In this document: one piece after another, positions 42,351 to 52,342 of the stretch
Layout: each line of letters begins with the position of its first letter
Position numbering within the stretch: position 1 is the first letter of the stretch
Source: Aliiglaciecola sp. LCG003
GTDB taxonomy: Bacteria > Pseudomonadota > Gammaproteobacteria > Enterobacterales > Alteromonadaceae
Assembly (NCBI RefSeq): GCF_030316135.1
Contig: NZ_CP128185.1
Location: 372,001 to 436,000 of the forward strand
Direction of reading: 5' to 3'
DNA: 64,000 nucleotides
Notes under the pieces: model-generated
Databases searched by the model: none
The model's input: the letters and a program-made list of their open reading frames with translations, nothing else
Told to the model about the DNA's origin: nothing
Position numbers and translations under genes: made by a program

Positions 42351-43855
42351 TCAGGTCCTTAGATACCGAGTTATCAGGTGAGAGCCTATCACAAAATGTA
42401 TATCGCGCTGAACAAGTCAGGCTGTTAGAACCTCAAGCGGCTGAAAATCTGGGATTCAGTATGTTTGAAATTATGCAACAGGCAGGTCAGAGCTTGTTCG
42501 ATTGGATCAGTGCTAAGTATACTCTTGAGCACAAAATCCTAGTTGTAGTTGGAACGGGTAATAATGGTGGTGACGGTTATATTGCTGCCACTCAACTGCG
42601 CATTAAAGGCTATTCAGTGACGCTATGCAGTAGTGACCCAGCGAAAATATTAAGTGGTGATGCTCATAGTGCCAGACAACTTTATGAACAGCAGGGCTTT
42701 TCGGTAGAAGGCATCGACGATGTTGATTTCACTACTGTTGATTTAATTGTAGATGCATTACTGGGAACGGGGTTAACCGGTGAGGTGCGGGCGCCGTTTG
42801 ACAGCATCATTGCGCGTATTAATGCGTCTCCCGCCAAGGTATTGGCAGTAGATATTCCATCTGGTGTGCATGCCGATACTGGAGTATCGCTTGGGTCGAG
42901 TGTTGATGCTGATTTTACTCAAACATTTGTCGCAATTAAGCCAGGCTTGATAACTGGGCAAGGCAAAAGTAGCTGTGGTCAATTGACCGTTGCCCCCCTT
43001 GCCATAGGCAGTGCGTTTCCGGCCTTACAACAACCCTTTGCCAGTAAAGTTAACTTTGACAATTTTTCGTCGTTAAAACAACGCAAAGCAGATAGTCATA
43101 AGGGCAATCACGGGCGTTTACTGTGCATTGGCGGTAACAAAGGTATGGCTGGAGCCATGCGTCTAAGTGCCGAGGCTGCACTGCGCTGTGGGGCCGGTTT
43201 AGTTAAGGTGTTCTGTCATGATGCTAGCCAAATTCAAGTGAGTCAGGGGCGACCTGAGATAATGCTCACCAGTGAAAACTTACATCAAGCGCTGCATTGG
43301 GCTGATTGTATCGTGTTTGGACCCGGGCTGGGACAAGACTCTTGGAGTCAACAAATTTTTAGTCAACTACTGAGTTATTTGATTCACGAAGATAAGCCGA
43401 TAATTATAGATGCGGATGGGCTCAATTTGCTGAGTAAGCACTTACACAAGTTCCACCTGACTAACCTTATCGTTACCCCTCATGCAGCAGAGGCCGCGCG
43501 CATGTTAAATATGGCAGTTGGGGATGTAGATAATGACAGGTATGGCACGGTTCAGGCACTGCATAGTCGTTACCAAGCGCATTCTGTTTTGAAAGGGGCG
43601 GGAACGCTTATTCAAAATAACCAAGGCTTATTTGTTTGTGGCAACGGTAATCCTGGTATGGCTACTGGTGGCATGGGTGATGTTTTGTCAGGGGTTTTAG
43701 GGAGTTTGATGGCTCAAGGCATGACTTCGTCATTGGCAAGCCTGTATGGAACCTGTTTGCATTCTGCGGCAGCTGATTTGGCTGCCAACAAATGCGGGCA
43801 GCGTGGTATGATAGCCAGTGATGTCATTGCGCAGCTGAGGCCGCTGGTTAATTGA
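42344..43855 (+). CDS. nnr: Bifunctional NAD(P)HX epimerase / ADP-dependent dehydratase
   Basis: 503 residues from a GTG with GAGGAG 6 bases upstream. The N-terminal epimerase domain (VVGTGNNGGDGYIAATQLRI, LIVDALLGTGLTGEVRAPFD) is followed by the ribokinase-like dehydratase (GNHGRLLCIGGNKGMAGAMR, GPGLGQD, IIDADGLNLL, VTPHAAEAARML, GNPGMATGGMGDVLSG). Together they repair hydrated NADH and NADPH. The first gene of a run ending with hflC; tsaE begins at its stop. Confidence 0.96.
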   Translation: MSFRSLDTELSGESLSQNVYRAEQVRLLEPQAAENLGFSMFEIMQQAGQSLFDWISAKYTLEHKILVVVGTGNNGGDGYIAATQLRIKGYSVTLCSSDPAKILSGDAHSARQLYEQQGFSVEGIDDVDFTTVDLIVDALLGTGLTGEVRAPFDSIIARINASPAKVLAVDIPSGVHADTGVSLGSSVDADFTQTFVAIKPGLITGQGKSSCGQLTVAPLAIGSAFPALQQPFASKVNFDNFSSLKQRKADSHKGNHGRLLCIGGNKGMAGAMRLSAEAALRCGAGLVKVFCHDASQIQVSQGRPEIMLTSENLHQALHWADCIVFGPGLGQDSWSQQIFSQLLSYLIHEDKPIIIDADGLNLLSKHLHKFHLTNLIVTPHAAEAARMLNMAVGDVDNDRYGTVQALHSRYQAHSVLKGAGTLIQNNQGLFVCGNGNPGMATGGMGDVLSGVLGSLMAQGMTSSLASLYGTCLHSAAADLAANKCGQRGMIASDVIAQLRPLVN

Positions 43856-43857
43856 AG

Positions 43858-44313
43858 ATGAAATATACACAGTTTTTACAAGATGAGCAGGCGACTTATG
43901 CCTTGGCCGGAGTCGTGGCTAAGCTTTGCATGCAACGCACTGTCATCTATTTATCAGGTGATTTAGGCGCGGGAAAAACAACCTTTAGTAGAGGGTTTTT
44001 GCACGGTTTAGGCTTTGAAGGTATTGTAAAAAGTCCCACCTATACTCTTGTCGAGCCCTACGAAGTCGCAGGGTGGCGCGTGTTTCATTTTGATCTTTAT
44101 CGTTTGTCTGACCCAGAAGAACTGGAGTTTATGGGCATACGGGATTATTTTGAAGACGATTGTTTGTGTTTGATCGAGTGGCCCGATAAAGGTGCTGACC
44201 TATTGGCATCGGCTGATTTAGAGATTAGTATAGGATTTGAGTCCGAAGGACGGCAGATTAATATACTCGCAAATAACGATTACGGTCGAATGATTGTCAG
44301 CAAGCTAAAATAA
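43858..44313 (+). CDS. tsaE: tRNA t6A modification ATPase TsaE
   Basis: About 151 residues from the ATG at 43858; a TTG at 43852 overlapping the nnr stop is an alternative. Motifs: Walker A LSGDLGAGKTTFSRGFLHGL, VKSPTYTLVEPYEV, the family HFDLYRLSDPEELEFMGI and LIEWPDKG. It acts with TsaB, TsaC and TsaD to make threonylcarbamoyladenosine at position 37 of ANN-decoding tRNAs. Normal length and context (nnr-tsaE-amiB-mutL). Confidence 0.96.
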   Translation: MKYTQFLQDEQATYALAGVVAKLCMQRTVIYLSGDLGAGKTTFSRGFLHGLGFEGIVKSPTYTLVEPYEVAGWRVFHFDLYRLSDPEELEFMGIRDYFEDDCLCLIEWPDKGADLLASADLEISIGFESEGRQINILANNDYGRMIVSKLK

Positions 44314-44315
44314 TA

Positions 44316-45656
44316 ATGAAAATGACACTGCGCACGGGTTTAAATCACATAGCGATTGGCATCTACTTGATGTTTGCCAGTTGCATCGCTGTGGGCGCAA
44401 ATAGTATTGAAGGATTACGGATTTGGCCCTCGCCATCCAATACCCGTGTGGTGTTAGATTTAACCGAGCAACCCGAATACTCTTATTTTAGCCTATCTAA
44501 TCCAGAACGGTTAGTCATAGACCTTTCCAATACAGTGGGTGATCTCGCCTTATCAAATTTAGTCAACAATAGTGATTTGATTAAGAAAATTCGCTATAGC
44601 ACCCCTAAAGACAAAAAATCCATCCGGGTCGTGCTAGAGCTTAGCAAAAAAGCCAGCACTGAAATTTTTGCATTACCTCCCACTGCTCCCTATAAAAACC
44701 GCTTGGTAATTGATTTAAGCGAACCGGATAGTCAATCGCAAACGGTGATGCTATCCAGTGACAACTCTACCCGCGATAGAGATATCATCATCGCAATCGA
44801 CGCCGGGCACGGTGGGGAAGACCCTGGCTCAATTGGTCGTTCAGGTAGTTATGAAAAGAATATAACCTTGAGTGTCAGTAAGCAGTTGGCTGCTTTGGTG
44901 GAGCGTGAGTCCGGTTTAAGGGCTGTCATGACCCGGACCGGCGACTATTATATATCGCCAAATAAACGTCCTGAAATTGCCCGGCGCAGTAAGGCTGACC
45001 TATTGATCTCTATTCACGCGGATGCATTCACAACACCACAACCCAGTGGCGCTTCAGTTTGGGTGCTTTCCATGGGTAGAGCCAACTCTGAATTGGGTCG
45101 CTGGATGGAGCGTACCGAACGTCATTCTGAATTATTGGGTGGCGCCGCAGAAGTGATCCAAGATACCGCCAGTGAACTCTATTTAACCCAAGCATTGTTA
45201 GATATGTCGATGGACCATTCTTTGACAACCAGTTACAACATTAGCGAAAAAGTGATCAAGCAACTTCGCCAAGTGACTAAATTACATAAGAAAAAGCCGC
45301 AAGCTGCAAGCCTCGCAGTGTTAACATCGCCAGACATTCCGTCAATTTTAGTCGAAATCGGCTTTATTTCTAATCCCACTGAAGAGAAAAATTTAAATTG
45401 GTCAAAGCATCGTCAAAAACTAGCGGATTCAATTTTTTCGGCGATTAAACAATATTTCCACACCATGCCACCTGATGGCACCTTATGGGCGAGTAATGCT
45501 AAAGCGGAAAAGCGCACTCATCGGGTAAGCCGTGGCGAATCTCTATCATTATTGGCCCAACGATATAATGTAAGAGTGAGCGCTATAAAGGAGGCGAACA
45601 ATCTACGTGGAGATACGGTCCGTATTGGACAGCTTTTAACTATTCCTAGCATTTAA
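44316..45656 (+). CDS. amiB: N-acetylmuramoyl-L-alanine amidase AmiB/AmiC type with LysM
   Basis: 446 residues. Signal sequence (IAIGIYLMFASCIAVGANS), an AMIN domain ~30-140 that targets it to the septum, and a zinc amidase_3 domain (IIAIDAGHGGEDPGSIGRSG, SIHADAF, SILVEIGFISN), ending in one LysM domain (HRVSRGESLSLLAQRYNVRV). A two-base gap after tsaE. It cleaves the amide bond between muramic acid and the stem peptide during cell separation, normally activated by EnvC or NlpD. The longer helical insert in the amidase domain (autoinhibitory in AmiB/C) is present near residues 270-330. Confidence 0.95.
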   Translation: MKMTLRTGLNHIAIGIYLMFASCIAVGANSIEGLRIWPSPSNTRVVLDLTEQPEYSYFSLSNPERLVIDLSNTVGDLALSNLVNNSDLIKKIRYSTPKDKKSIRVVLELSKKASTEIFALPPTAPYKNRLVIDLSEPDSQSQTVMLSSDNSTRDRDIIIAIDAGHGGEDPGSIGRSGSYEKNITLSVSKQLAALVERESGLRAVMTRTGDYYISPNKRPEIARRSKADLLISIHADAFTTPQPSGASVWVLSMGRANSELGRWMERTERHSELLGGAAEVIQDTASELYLTQALLDMSMDHSLTTSYNISEKVIKQLRQVTKLHKKKPQAASLAVLTSPDIPSILVEIGFISNPTEEKNLNWSKHRQKLADSIFSAIKQYFHTMPPDGTLWASNAKAEKRTHRVSRGESLSLLAQRYNVRVSAIKEANNLRGDTVRIGQLLTIPSI

Positions 45657-45698
45657 CTTTCATCCTTATCATTTAACTTCATCAACAAAGGTTTTCGT

Positions 45699-47558
45699 TT
45701 GGCAATTCAAATTCTTTCTACACAATTGGCCAATCAGATTGCTGCAGGTGAAGTGGTAGAGCGACCTGCGTCAGTGGTTAAAGAATTGGTAGAGAACAGC
45801 ATTGATGCGGGTGCCAAGCATATAGATGTTGAAATAGATAAGGGGGGGCACAAGCGAATTTGTATCCGTGACAATGGTAGCGGAATTGAAAAGACCGAAT
45901 TGCAATTAGCTTTGAGTCGCCACGCAACCAGCAAAATTAGTCAGTTGGATGACTTAGAAAATATTCAGAGTCTTGGCTTTCGCGGTGAGGCATTAGCCAG
46001 TATCAGCTCGGTGTCCAGGCTTACCCTTACCTCCAAGCCCGCCAATCAGCAAGAGGCATGGCAGGCTTGTGCAGAAGGTCGCGACATGCAAGTAACAATA
46101 AATCCTGCTGCGCATCCAGATGGCACCAGCATTGAGGTGGTGGATTTGTTTTTTAATACGCCGGCCAGGCGCAAGTTTTTACGTGCTGAGAAAACTGAAT
46201 TCAATCACATCGAAGAAATTATCAAGCGAATAGCATTGAGTCGATTTGATGTTGGAATAACATTGAAACACAACGGTAAAGTGGTGCGTAAGTTCCCTGC
46301 TATAGGCAATCACAGTGCGCCGATAAAACGTATATCTGCAGTGTGCGGCAATGTTTTCGCTGAAAACTCAGTACAAACCAACAGCCAATATGAAGGTATG
46401 AAGTTAACCGGTTGGTTATCTACACCCGGGTTTGATAGACCTCAAAACGACCTACAATATTTTTATGTTAACGGGCGCGTCATGCGCGATAAGTTGATCA
46501 ATCATGCAATAAGGCAAGCCTATGAAGGGTTAATTGACCCAAATAGTCATGCTGCATTTGTGTTATATCTTGATATCGATCCTCACCAAGTAGATGTAAA
46601 CGTGCATCCTGCTAAGCATGAAGTACGCTTCCATCAATCTCGGCTTGTGCACGATTTCATTTTTCGTTGTTTGTCAGAAACTTTAAATCAATCTTTTCAA
46701 ACCTCTGTTAATGCTTCAGACCAGGACACAGAGGATGACAAAGGCCTTAACCCAGCCGATTCCGCTGCACTAATGGTACCTGTGGAATTAGCTACAGCAG
46801 AGCCTGCCCATGATTATATTCGGCCCCTCGATCATCAATCCCATTTGAATCCAACAACGGTTGGAGCATCCACCGGTATTCGCCCTAGCAGTTTAGGGGG
46901 GTCATCAAAATCAGCAGCCGGGCAATTCAATCGGCCTATGACTTTATCTGCTCGACAAGACAATGCCGCTCAAAACTACCAAAGGTTAATGCAATCTAGT
47001 GTGCCAATTGATAGCAATGTTGCGCAGCACCAATGGCTGGCTTTAGGAGATAAACATGTCATCTTTAATTTGCAGGGCAAGTACCTATGTTGTGAAGCTG
47101 TTGCGCTGAACTGTTGTCGGTTAAAAGAATTTTTTGCCAGCAAAGCGCAGGTTAAACAGCCTTTACTGATGCCTGTTTCAATGGATGTCAGCTATGTACA
47201 ATGGCAACGAATCGAGGCACGTTTAGACAAACTAGCTGAAATGGGCTTCGAATTTAGTTATATCAATCAACGGATCTTGCTTAAACAGGTGCCGGCAGGA
47301 TTGCGTCAGCTTAATTGGTCAGGAGTGATAACTAATCTATTTAATGAGCCGATAAGTCAGCAAGATACAGAGTTAGATATTGTGACGCAATTTATAGGTA
47401 GTATCGCACAAATACAACTGAGCGCTATTTTCAGTCAAGAGGGGGATTGCAAATCACTAATTCATTGGCTATTCAGCATGGATGATTGGCAACATATCGT
47501 CAGTCAAAATGGTAAGATCATTGCACTGCAAGAATGGATTAATAATTTAGATGAATAA
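45699..47558 (+). CDS. mutL: DNA mismatch repair protein MutL
   Basis: 619 residues from a TTG at 45699 that has AAAGG 6 bases upstream and gives the family N-terminus [24 protein letters not shown] ATPase motifs: [36 protein letters not shown]; then the transducer [11 protein letters not shown] and [19 protein letters not shown] low-complexity linker ~340-430 ([18 protein letters not shown]) precedes the dimerisation domain. The endonuclease motif DQHAxxExxxxE is absent, as in other species that use MutH. It overlaps miaA by 8 bases. Confidence 0.97.
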   Translation: MAIQILSTQLANQIAAGEVVERPASVVKELVENSIDAGAKHIDVEIDKGGHKRICIRDNGSGIEKTELQLALSRHATSKISQLDDLENIQSLGFRGEALASISSVSRLTLTSKPANQQEAWQACAEGRDMQVTINPAAHPDGTSIEVVDLFFNTPARRKFLRAEKTEFNHIEEIIKRIALSRFDVGITLKHNGKVVRKFPAIGNHSAPIKRISAVCGNVFAENSVQTNSQYEGMKLTGWLSTPGFDRPQNDLQYFYVNGRVMRDKLINHAIRQAYEGLIDPNSHAAFVLYLDIDPHQVDVNVHPAKHEVRFHQSRLVHDFIFRCLSETLNQSFQTSVNASDQDTEDDKGLNPADSAALMVPVELATAEPAHDYIRPLDHQSHLNPTTVGASTGIRPSSLGGSSKSAAGQFNRPMTLSARQDNAAQNYQRLMQSSVPIDSNVAQHQWLALGDKHVIFNLQGKYLCCEAVALNCCRLKEFFASKAQVKQPLLMPVSMDVSYVQWQRIEARLDKLAEMGFEFSYINQRILLKQVPAGLRQLNWSGVITNLFNEPISQQDTELDIVTQFIGSIAQIQLSAIFSQEGDCKSLIHWLFSMDDWQHIVSQNGKIIALQEWINNLDE

Positions 47559-48489
47559 ATCGCCTAATTTGCCGCCTGCTATATTTTTGATGGGGCCCAC
47601 CGCGTCTGGCAAAACACAACTGGCGATAGAGTTATGTCAACAGTTGCCCTGTGAAATTATCAGTGTAGATTCCGCTTTGATTTATCGCGGTATGGATATA
47701 GGTACGGCTAAGCCAACTGCTGCCGAATTAGCGGCTGCTCCTCATCGACTGATCGATATACTCGACCCTGCCGAGTCGTATTCGGTGGCTAATTTTAGAC
47801 AAGATGCATTAGCGGCAATGAAAGAAATTAGCGCTAAGGGAAAAATTCCGCTGTTAGTGGGCGGAACCATGATGTACTTTAAGAGTTTGGTTGATGGTTT
47901 ATCGCCATTACCCGCCGCTGATGAGATGATTCGACAAGGATTGCTGGAACAGGTGGAGTTGCAGGGCTGGGCATTTATGCACCAGCGGTTAATGCAGATT
48001 GATCCGGTCTCGGCCAAGAGAATTCATCAAAATGATCCGCAGCGGCTGTTAAGAGCATTGGAAGTTTATGAAATTACTGGTAAAACTCTTACTGAGTTAA
48101 CACAGCAGATATCTGATCAGATTCCATACAAGGTAAATAAATTTGCCATTGTGCCGCCTGATCGGGCTATACTACATCAGCGAATTGAGTCAAGATTTCA
48201 GCTGATGATTGCTAACGGCTTTGAGCAGGAAGTAGAATCCTTAATGGCTCGAGGAGATTTACATTTAGATATGCCATCAATGCGTTGTGTCGGTTACCGA
48301 CAAATGTGGCATTATTTGCAGGGAAATGACAAGTTTGATGATATGATTTTCAAAGGTGTAGCGGCAACACGCCAATTAGCGAAGCGACAATTGACCTGGT
48401 TAAGAAGCTGGAAAAATTTAAATTTGCTAGATGGAGTTGAAAAACACAATTTGACTACCATAATCAAGCTTAGTAATACGGATACCTAA
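47551..48489 (+). CDS. miaA: tRNA dimethylallyltransferase
   Basis: 312 residues, starting inside the last codons of mutL. P-loop [16 protein letters not shown], the [16 protein letters not shown] motif, [19 protein letters not shown] and the C-terminal [13 protein letters not shown]. It adds a dimethylallyl group to A37 of tRNAs reading UNN codons. Normal length. Followed after 83 bases by hfq, which has its own candidate promoter in that gap. Confidence 0.97.
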   Translation: MNKSPNLPPAIFLMGPTASGKTQLAIELCQQLPCEIISVDSALIYRGMDIGTAKPTAAELAAAPHRLIDILDPAESYSVANFRQDALAAMKEISAKGKIPLLVGGTMMYFKSLVDGLSPLPAADEMIRQGLLEQVELQGWAFMHQRLMQIDPVSAKRIHQNDPQRLLRALEVYEITGKTLTELTQQISDQIPYKVNKFAIVPPDRAILHQRIESRFQLMIANGFEQEVESLMARGDLHLDMPSMRCVGYRQMWHYLQGNDKFDDMIFKGVAATRQLAKRQLTWLRSWKNLNLLDGVEKHNLTTIIKLSNTDT

Positions 48490-48497
48490 AGCACAAC

Positions 48498-48525
48498 TAT
48501 ACAGCCCCGAGTTTTACTGTATAAT
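48498..48525 (+). promoter_or_regulatory. Candidate promoter of hfq
   Basis: TATACA (48498-48503), a 16-base gap and TATAAT (48520-48525) lie between miaA and hfq. Many enterobacteria also have hfq promoters in this position. The -10 is perfect; the -35 matches four of six bases. Confidence 0.45.
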
Positions 48526-48575
48526 TTGTCTACCGGGTGAAAACCATAATAAAAAGAAAAGGATAAGGAAAAGTG

Positions 48576-48824
48576 ATGGCTAAGGGGCAATCTTTACAAG
48601 ACCCATTTTTAAACGCACTTCGAAAAGAACGTATTCCGGTTTCAATTTATCTTGTCAACGGGATCAAACTTCAAGGTCAAGTGGAATCATTTGATCAGTT
48701 TGTAATTCTGTTAAAAAATACCGTCAGCCAAATGGTTTATAAGCACGCGATATCAACAGTCGTGCCTTCACGCGCTATCAATATTTCAACGGGTACGCAA
48801 CCAGATGGTGAAAACGGTGAATAA
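48576..48824 (+). CDS. hfq: RNA chaperone Hfq
   Basis: 82 residues from ATG 48576 with AAGGA 6 bases upstream (a GTG one codon before is ignored). The core is near-identical to the gammaproteobacterial form: [20 protein letters not shown], then [20 protein letters not shown] and the Sm2 motif [13 protein letters not shown]. The hexamer pairs small RNAs with mRNA targets. The C-terminal tail is short (about 16 residues, [18 protein letters not shown]) compared with the ~35 of E. coli. Confidence 0.98.
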   Translation: MAKGQSLQDPFLNALRKERIPVSIYLVNGIKLQGQVESFDQFVILLKNTVSQMVYKHAISTVVPSRAINISTGTQPDGENGE

Positions 48825-48843
48825 ATCTCAATAGGAGAAAAGC

Positions 48844-50133
48844 TTGTTTGACCGTTATGAAGCAGGCGAGCAGGCTGTTTTAGTACATATAGAATTTTCC
48901 GACGAATCTAGTAAAGAAGATCTTGATGAACTACAGATGCTTGTCTCATCGGCTGGCGTGAATGCTGTAGATGTTATTACTGGATCTCGTCAGGCCCCTC
49001 ATCCCAAATATTTCGTTGGTAGTGGTAAAGCCGAAGAAATTGCCAATGCCGTAAGAGCTAACGAAGCTGATGTGGTGATATTTAATCATCCTCTTTCCCC
49101 CTCACAAGAGCGTAACTTAGAGGCGCTTTGCAAATGCCGGGTACTGGATCGGACTGGCTTAATCCTTGATATATTCGCTCAACGAGCGAGAACTCACGAG
49201 GGTAAGTTGCAAGTAGAGTTAGCTCAGCTTAAACATATTTCAACCCGTTTAATCCGTGGCTGGACCCACTTGGAGCGACAAAAAGGTGGAATCGGTTTGC
49301 GGGGACCAGGGGAAACCCAGTTAGAAACCGATCGAAGATTGCTGCGGGTACGTATTAAAAGTATTCTACGACGTCTTGAAAAGGTGCAGAAGCAACGTGA
49401 GCAGGGACGTCGTGCCCGTAAACGTGCTGAAATGCCAACGGTTTCTCTGGTGGGTTATACCAACGCTGGTAAATCTACCTTATTTAATACTATAACGGAT
49501 GCCGGTGTTTACGCAGCTGATCAATTATTTGCGACACTGGATCCCACCTTACGGAAGATTCAGGTACAAGATGTGGGACCCACTATTCTAGCTGACACCG
49601 TTGGGTTTATCCGACACTTACCCCATGACTTAGTCGCAGCATTCAAAGCGACCTTGCAAGAAACACAAGAAGCTGATTTATTGTTACATGTGGTGGATCA
49701 TGCCGATGAACAGTATATGGACAATATCGACCAAGTTAATGCGGTATTGGCTGAAATCGGTGCAGACGAAATACCGCAATTAATGGTTTGTAACAAAATC
49801 GATCGATTAGAAGGCGTTGAGCCAAAGATAGATAGGGATGATGAAGGAACACCCACTCGTGTGTGGATTTCTGCTCAACAGGGCCAAGGGATTGATTTAT
49901 TATTTAATGCCCTCACTGATTGTTTATCGAAAAGCATTGTGGAATACACATTACGAATTCCCCCGAAAGAGGGTAAACTTCGTGGAGAGCTATTTCGTTT
50001 GAACTGTATTGCTTCAGAGTCGTATACAGAAGATGGGGATTGGTTGGTGGAAGTGCGCATGCCTGTCGCCGATTGGCACCGTTTAGAAAAGCGTTCGGAT
50101 ACGGATTTATCGAGTCTAGTGGTAACACACTGA
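48844..50133 (+). CDS. hflX: Ribosome-associated GTPase HflX
   Basis: 429 residues from a TTG with AGGAGA 6 bases upstream, giving the conserved start FDRYEAGEQAVLVHIEF. An N-terminal HflX domain with the helical coil (LRVRIKSILRRLEKVQKQRE) is followed by the GTPase: SLVGYTNAGKSTLFN, ILADTVGFIRHLPHDLVAAF, VCNKIDRL. HflX rescues stalled ribosomes by splitting 70S particles under stress. Normal length. Position between hfq and hflK as in E. coli. Confidence 0.97.
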   Translation: MFDRYEAGEQAVLVHIEFSDESSKEDLDELQMLVSSAGVNAVDVITGSRQAPHPKYFVGSGKAEEIANAVRANEADVVIFNHPLSPSQERNLEALCKCRVLDRTGLILDIFAQRARTHEGKLQVELAQLKHISTRLIRGWTHLERQKGGIGLRGPGETQLETDRRLLRVRIKSILRRLEKVQKQREQGRRARKRAEMPTVSLVGYTNAGKSTLFNTITDAGVYAADQLFATLDPTLRKIQVQDVGPTILADTVGFIRHLPHDLVAAFKATLQETQEADLLLHVVDHADEQYMDNIDQVNAVLAEIGADEIPQLMVCNKIDRLEGVEPKIDRDDEGTPTRVWISAQQGQGIDLLFNALTDCLSKSIVEYTLRIPPKEGKLRGELFRLNCIASESYTEDGDWLVEVRMPVADWHRLEKRSDTDLSSLVVTH

Positions 50134-50209
50134 CACAATTTTTAAGCCAATTTATGTTTTAACCAGCAGTTTGGCAAAGTTTTAGACTTAACCTTAACGG
50201 AGAGTGATG

Positions 50210-51364
50210 ATGGCTTGGAATGAGCCTGGTGGTAAGAACAACGACCCTTGGAAAAACAAGGGTGGGCGTGATCAAGGGCCACCTGATTTGGATGATATAT
50301 TCAAAAATTTGTTTGGTAAATTCAGTAAGAAAGGTGGTGATGGCGGCTCAGGCGGAAAAAGCTTGGGTGGTGTTGGTATCACACTGATAGTAACCATTTT
50401 AGTAGTCGTTTGGGTAATTAGCGGTTTTTACACAATCCGTGAAGCTGAGCGTGGTGTGGTATTAAGATTTGGTGAATTTCATCAATTCGTCGAGCCAGGC
50501 CTAAAATGGAAACCGACGTTTGTCGATACTGTTGAGCCGGTCAACGTTCAGTCGATCAAATCTATGTCCTCAGAAGGTAGCATGCTGACCCAAGACGAGA
50601 ACGTAGTTGGGGTTGAGATGGAAGTGCAGTACCGTATTGTTGAGCCATACAAATATACTTTCGCGGTGACTGATCCTACTCAAAGTCTGAATCAGGCGTT
50701 GAATAGTGCCATTCGTTATGTGGTCGGTCATTCTAATATGAATGATACATTAACCAGCGGTCGTGAAGTCATTCGTCAACAAGTGTGGCAAGAACTCGAA
50801 GCGATTATTGGTCCCTACGACATGGGTATCTCTATAGTCGATATCAACTTCAAAGATGCGCGGCCACCAAATGCGGTTCGTGAAGCCTTTGATGACGCCA
50901 TTGCGGCACAAGAAGATGAACAACGCTTCATTCGTGAAGCTGAGGCTTACGCCCGTGAAATTGAACCTCGTGCTCGTGGTCAAGTGAATCGTATGGCTGA
51001 AGAAGCACAAGCCTATAAGCAACGTGTTACTTTGGAAGCACAGGGTGAAGTTGCAAGGTTCCAAGAGTTGTTGCCACAGTATGTTGCTGCACCCGTTGTT
51101 ACCCGTCAGCGCATCTATTTGGAAACCATGGAGCAGGTATATCAAAATACCAGCAAAATCATGGTGGACAACAAAGGCTCTGGCAACATGATGTATTTGC
51201 CGCTAGATAAAATACTCGAAAATCAAGGTGCCGCAACGTCACGGTCAAATTCACGCAGTACCTTAGAAGGGCTGCAGGAAAACAAAATGACCACGCCGCA
51301 AAGCTCTAATTCGACACCTAGCACCACCTTGCGTGGTAATAGCACCAGATCGGGGAGAAATTAA
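50210..51364 (+). CDS. hflK: FtsH protease modulator HflK
   Basis: 385 residues from the ATG at 50210, chosen because GGAG lies 7 bases before it and it yields the classical MAWNEPGGKNNDPW; the frame also has two codons upstream. After a Gly-rich N-terminus comes one membrane span (GITLIVTILVVVWVISGFY), then the SPFH domain (VVLRFGEFHQFVEPGLKWKP, FVDTVEPVNVQSIKSMSSEG) and a coiled coil (REAEAYAREIEPRARGQVNR). With HflC it forms the cage around FtsH and controls its proteolysis of membrane proteins. Three bases before hflC. Confidence 0.97.
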   Translation: MAWNEPGGKNNDPWKNKGGRDQGPPDLDDIFKNLFGKFSKKGGDGGSGGKSLGGVGITLIVTILVVVWVISGFYTIREAERGVVLRFGEFHQFVEPGLKWKPTFVDTVEPVNVQSIKSMSSEGSMLTQDENVVGVEMEVQYRIVEPYKYTFAVTDPTQSLNQALNSAIRYVVGHSNMNDTLTSGREVIRQQVWQELEAIIGPYDMGISIVDINFKDARPPNAVREAFDDAIAAQEDEQRFIREAEAYAREIEPRARGQVNRMAEEAQAYKQRVTLEAQGEVARFQELLPQYVAAPVVTRQRIYLETMEQVYQNTSKIMVDNKGSGNMMYLPLDKILENQGAATSRSNSRSTLEGLQENKMTTPQSSNSTPSTTLRGNSTRSGRN

Positions 51365-51367
51365 TAG

Positions 51368-52252
51368 ATGAAAAATTTAGGATTAATACTCATCGTTGTT
51401 CTTCTACTCGTAGGCTTCGGTTCTTTGTTTGTTGTATCAGAGGGGAATAAAGCCATTGTTATCCAATTCGGTAAAGTAGAGCGTGACAGCCAAGGTGACA
51501 CTAGAGTGTTTTCCCCTGGTTTACACTTCAAAATACCTCTGATTGATCGTGTCGTGCCTTTAGACGCGCGTATTCAGACATTGGATGATCCTGCTGGGCG
51601 TTTTGTTACATCCGAGAAAAAAGACTTAATCGTTGATTCTTATGTGAAATGGCGTATCAAAGACTTTGCTACTTACTACCTTTCAACAGGTGGAAACAAG
51701 TTGCAAGCTGAAGCGTTATTGAAGCAAAAAGTTAATAACGGTCTGCGCTCTGAATTTGGTACCCGTACTATTTCACAGATAGTCTCAGGTGAGCGCTCTG
51801 AGTTAATGGACGAAGCAATGAAACAGGCTTCAAGCAGTTCAGACGAACTCGGGATCGAAATTGTTGACGTGCGTGTTAAGCAAATCAACTTGCCAGATGA
51901 AGTCAGCAGTTCCATTTTCCAACGTATGCGTGCCGAGCGTGAAGCTGTTGCTCGTGAACACCGTTCGGAAGGTCGTGAACAGGCTGAAGTCATCAAGGCA
52001 GAGATAGACGCTAAAGTTACCGTTATGCTTGCTGATGCCGAACGTAACCTTCGTAAACTGAAAGGTGAAGGTGACGCACAGGCCGCCCAAATTTATGCAG
52101 AGACCTATTCGAAGAGCCCAGAGTTTTACTCCTTTCTTCGTAGTATGGATGCTTATAAAGCCGCCTTTGACAGCAAACAAGATGTGTTAATTGTTGAGCC
52201 TGATAGTGATTTCTTCAAATATATGAAAGACAGCGACGGCAAACGAAAGTAG
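51368..52252 (+). CDS. hflC: FtsH protease modulator HflC
   Basis: 294 residues. A single N-terminal membrane segment (LGLILIVVLLLVGFGSLFVV), an SPFH domain (AIVIQFGKVERDSQGDTRVF, FSPGLHFKIPLIDRVVPLDA) and the coiled coil EHRSEGREQAEVIKAEIDAK. It pairs with HflK. It ends the run that began at nnr; a terminator follows. In E. coli purA-related genes follow, but here an acetyltransferase gene does. Confidence 0.97.
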   Translation: MKNLGLILIVVLLLVGFGSLFVVSEGNKAIVIQFGKVERDSQGDTRVFSPGLHFKIPLIDRVVPLDARIQTLDDPAGRFVTSEKKDLIVDSYVKWRIKDFATYYLSTGGNKLQAEALLKQKVNNGLRSEFGTRTISQIVSGERSELMDEAMKQASSSSDELGIEIVDVRVKQINLPDEVSSSIFQRMRAEREAVAREHRSEGREQAEVIKAEIDAKVTVMLADAERNLRKLKGEGDAQAAQIYAETYSKSPEFYSFLRSMDAYKAAFDSKQDVLIVEPDSDFFKYMKDSDGKRK

Positions 52253-52264
52253 TCGGACTCTTAT

Positions 52265-52292
52265 AAAAAAGCGCCCTTGGGGCGCTTTTTTT
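52265..52292 (+). terminator. Rho-independent terminator after hflC
   Basis: AAAAAAGCGCCC-TTG-GGGCGCTTTTTTT: a 6-bp GC stem with a tight loop, preceded by an A run and followed by a T run; ends the hflX-hflK-hflC transcript. Confidence 0.93.
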
Positions 52293-52342
52293 ATGGCTAC
52301 TACTTGATGAACTTAGTGACCCAATGGCAGAGTATTGAATCA

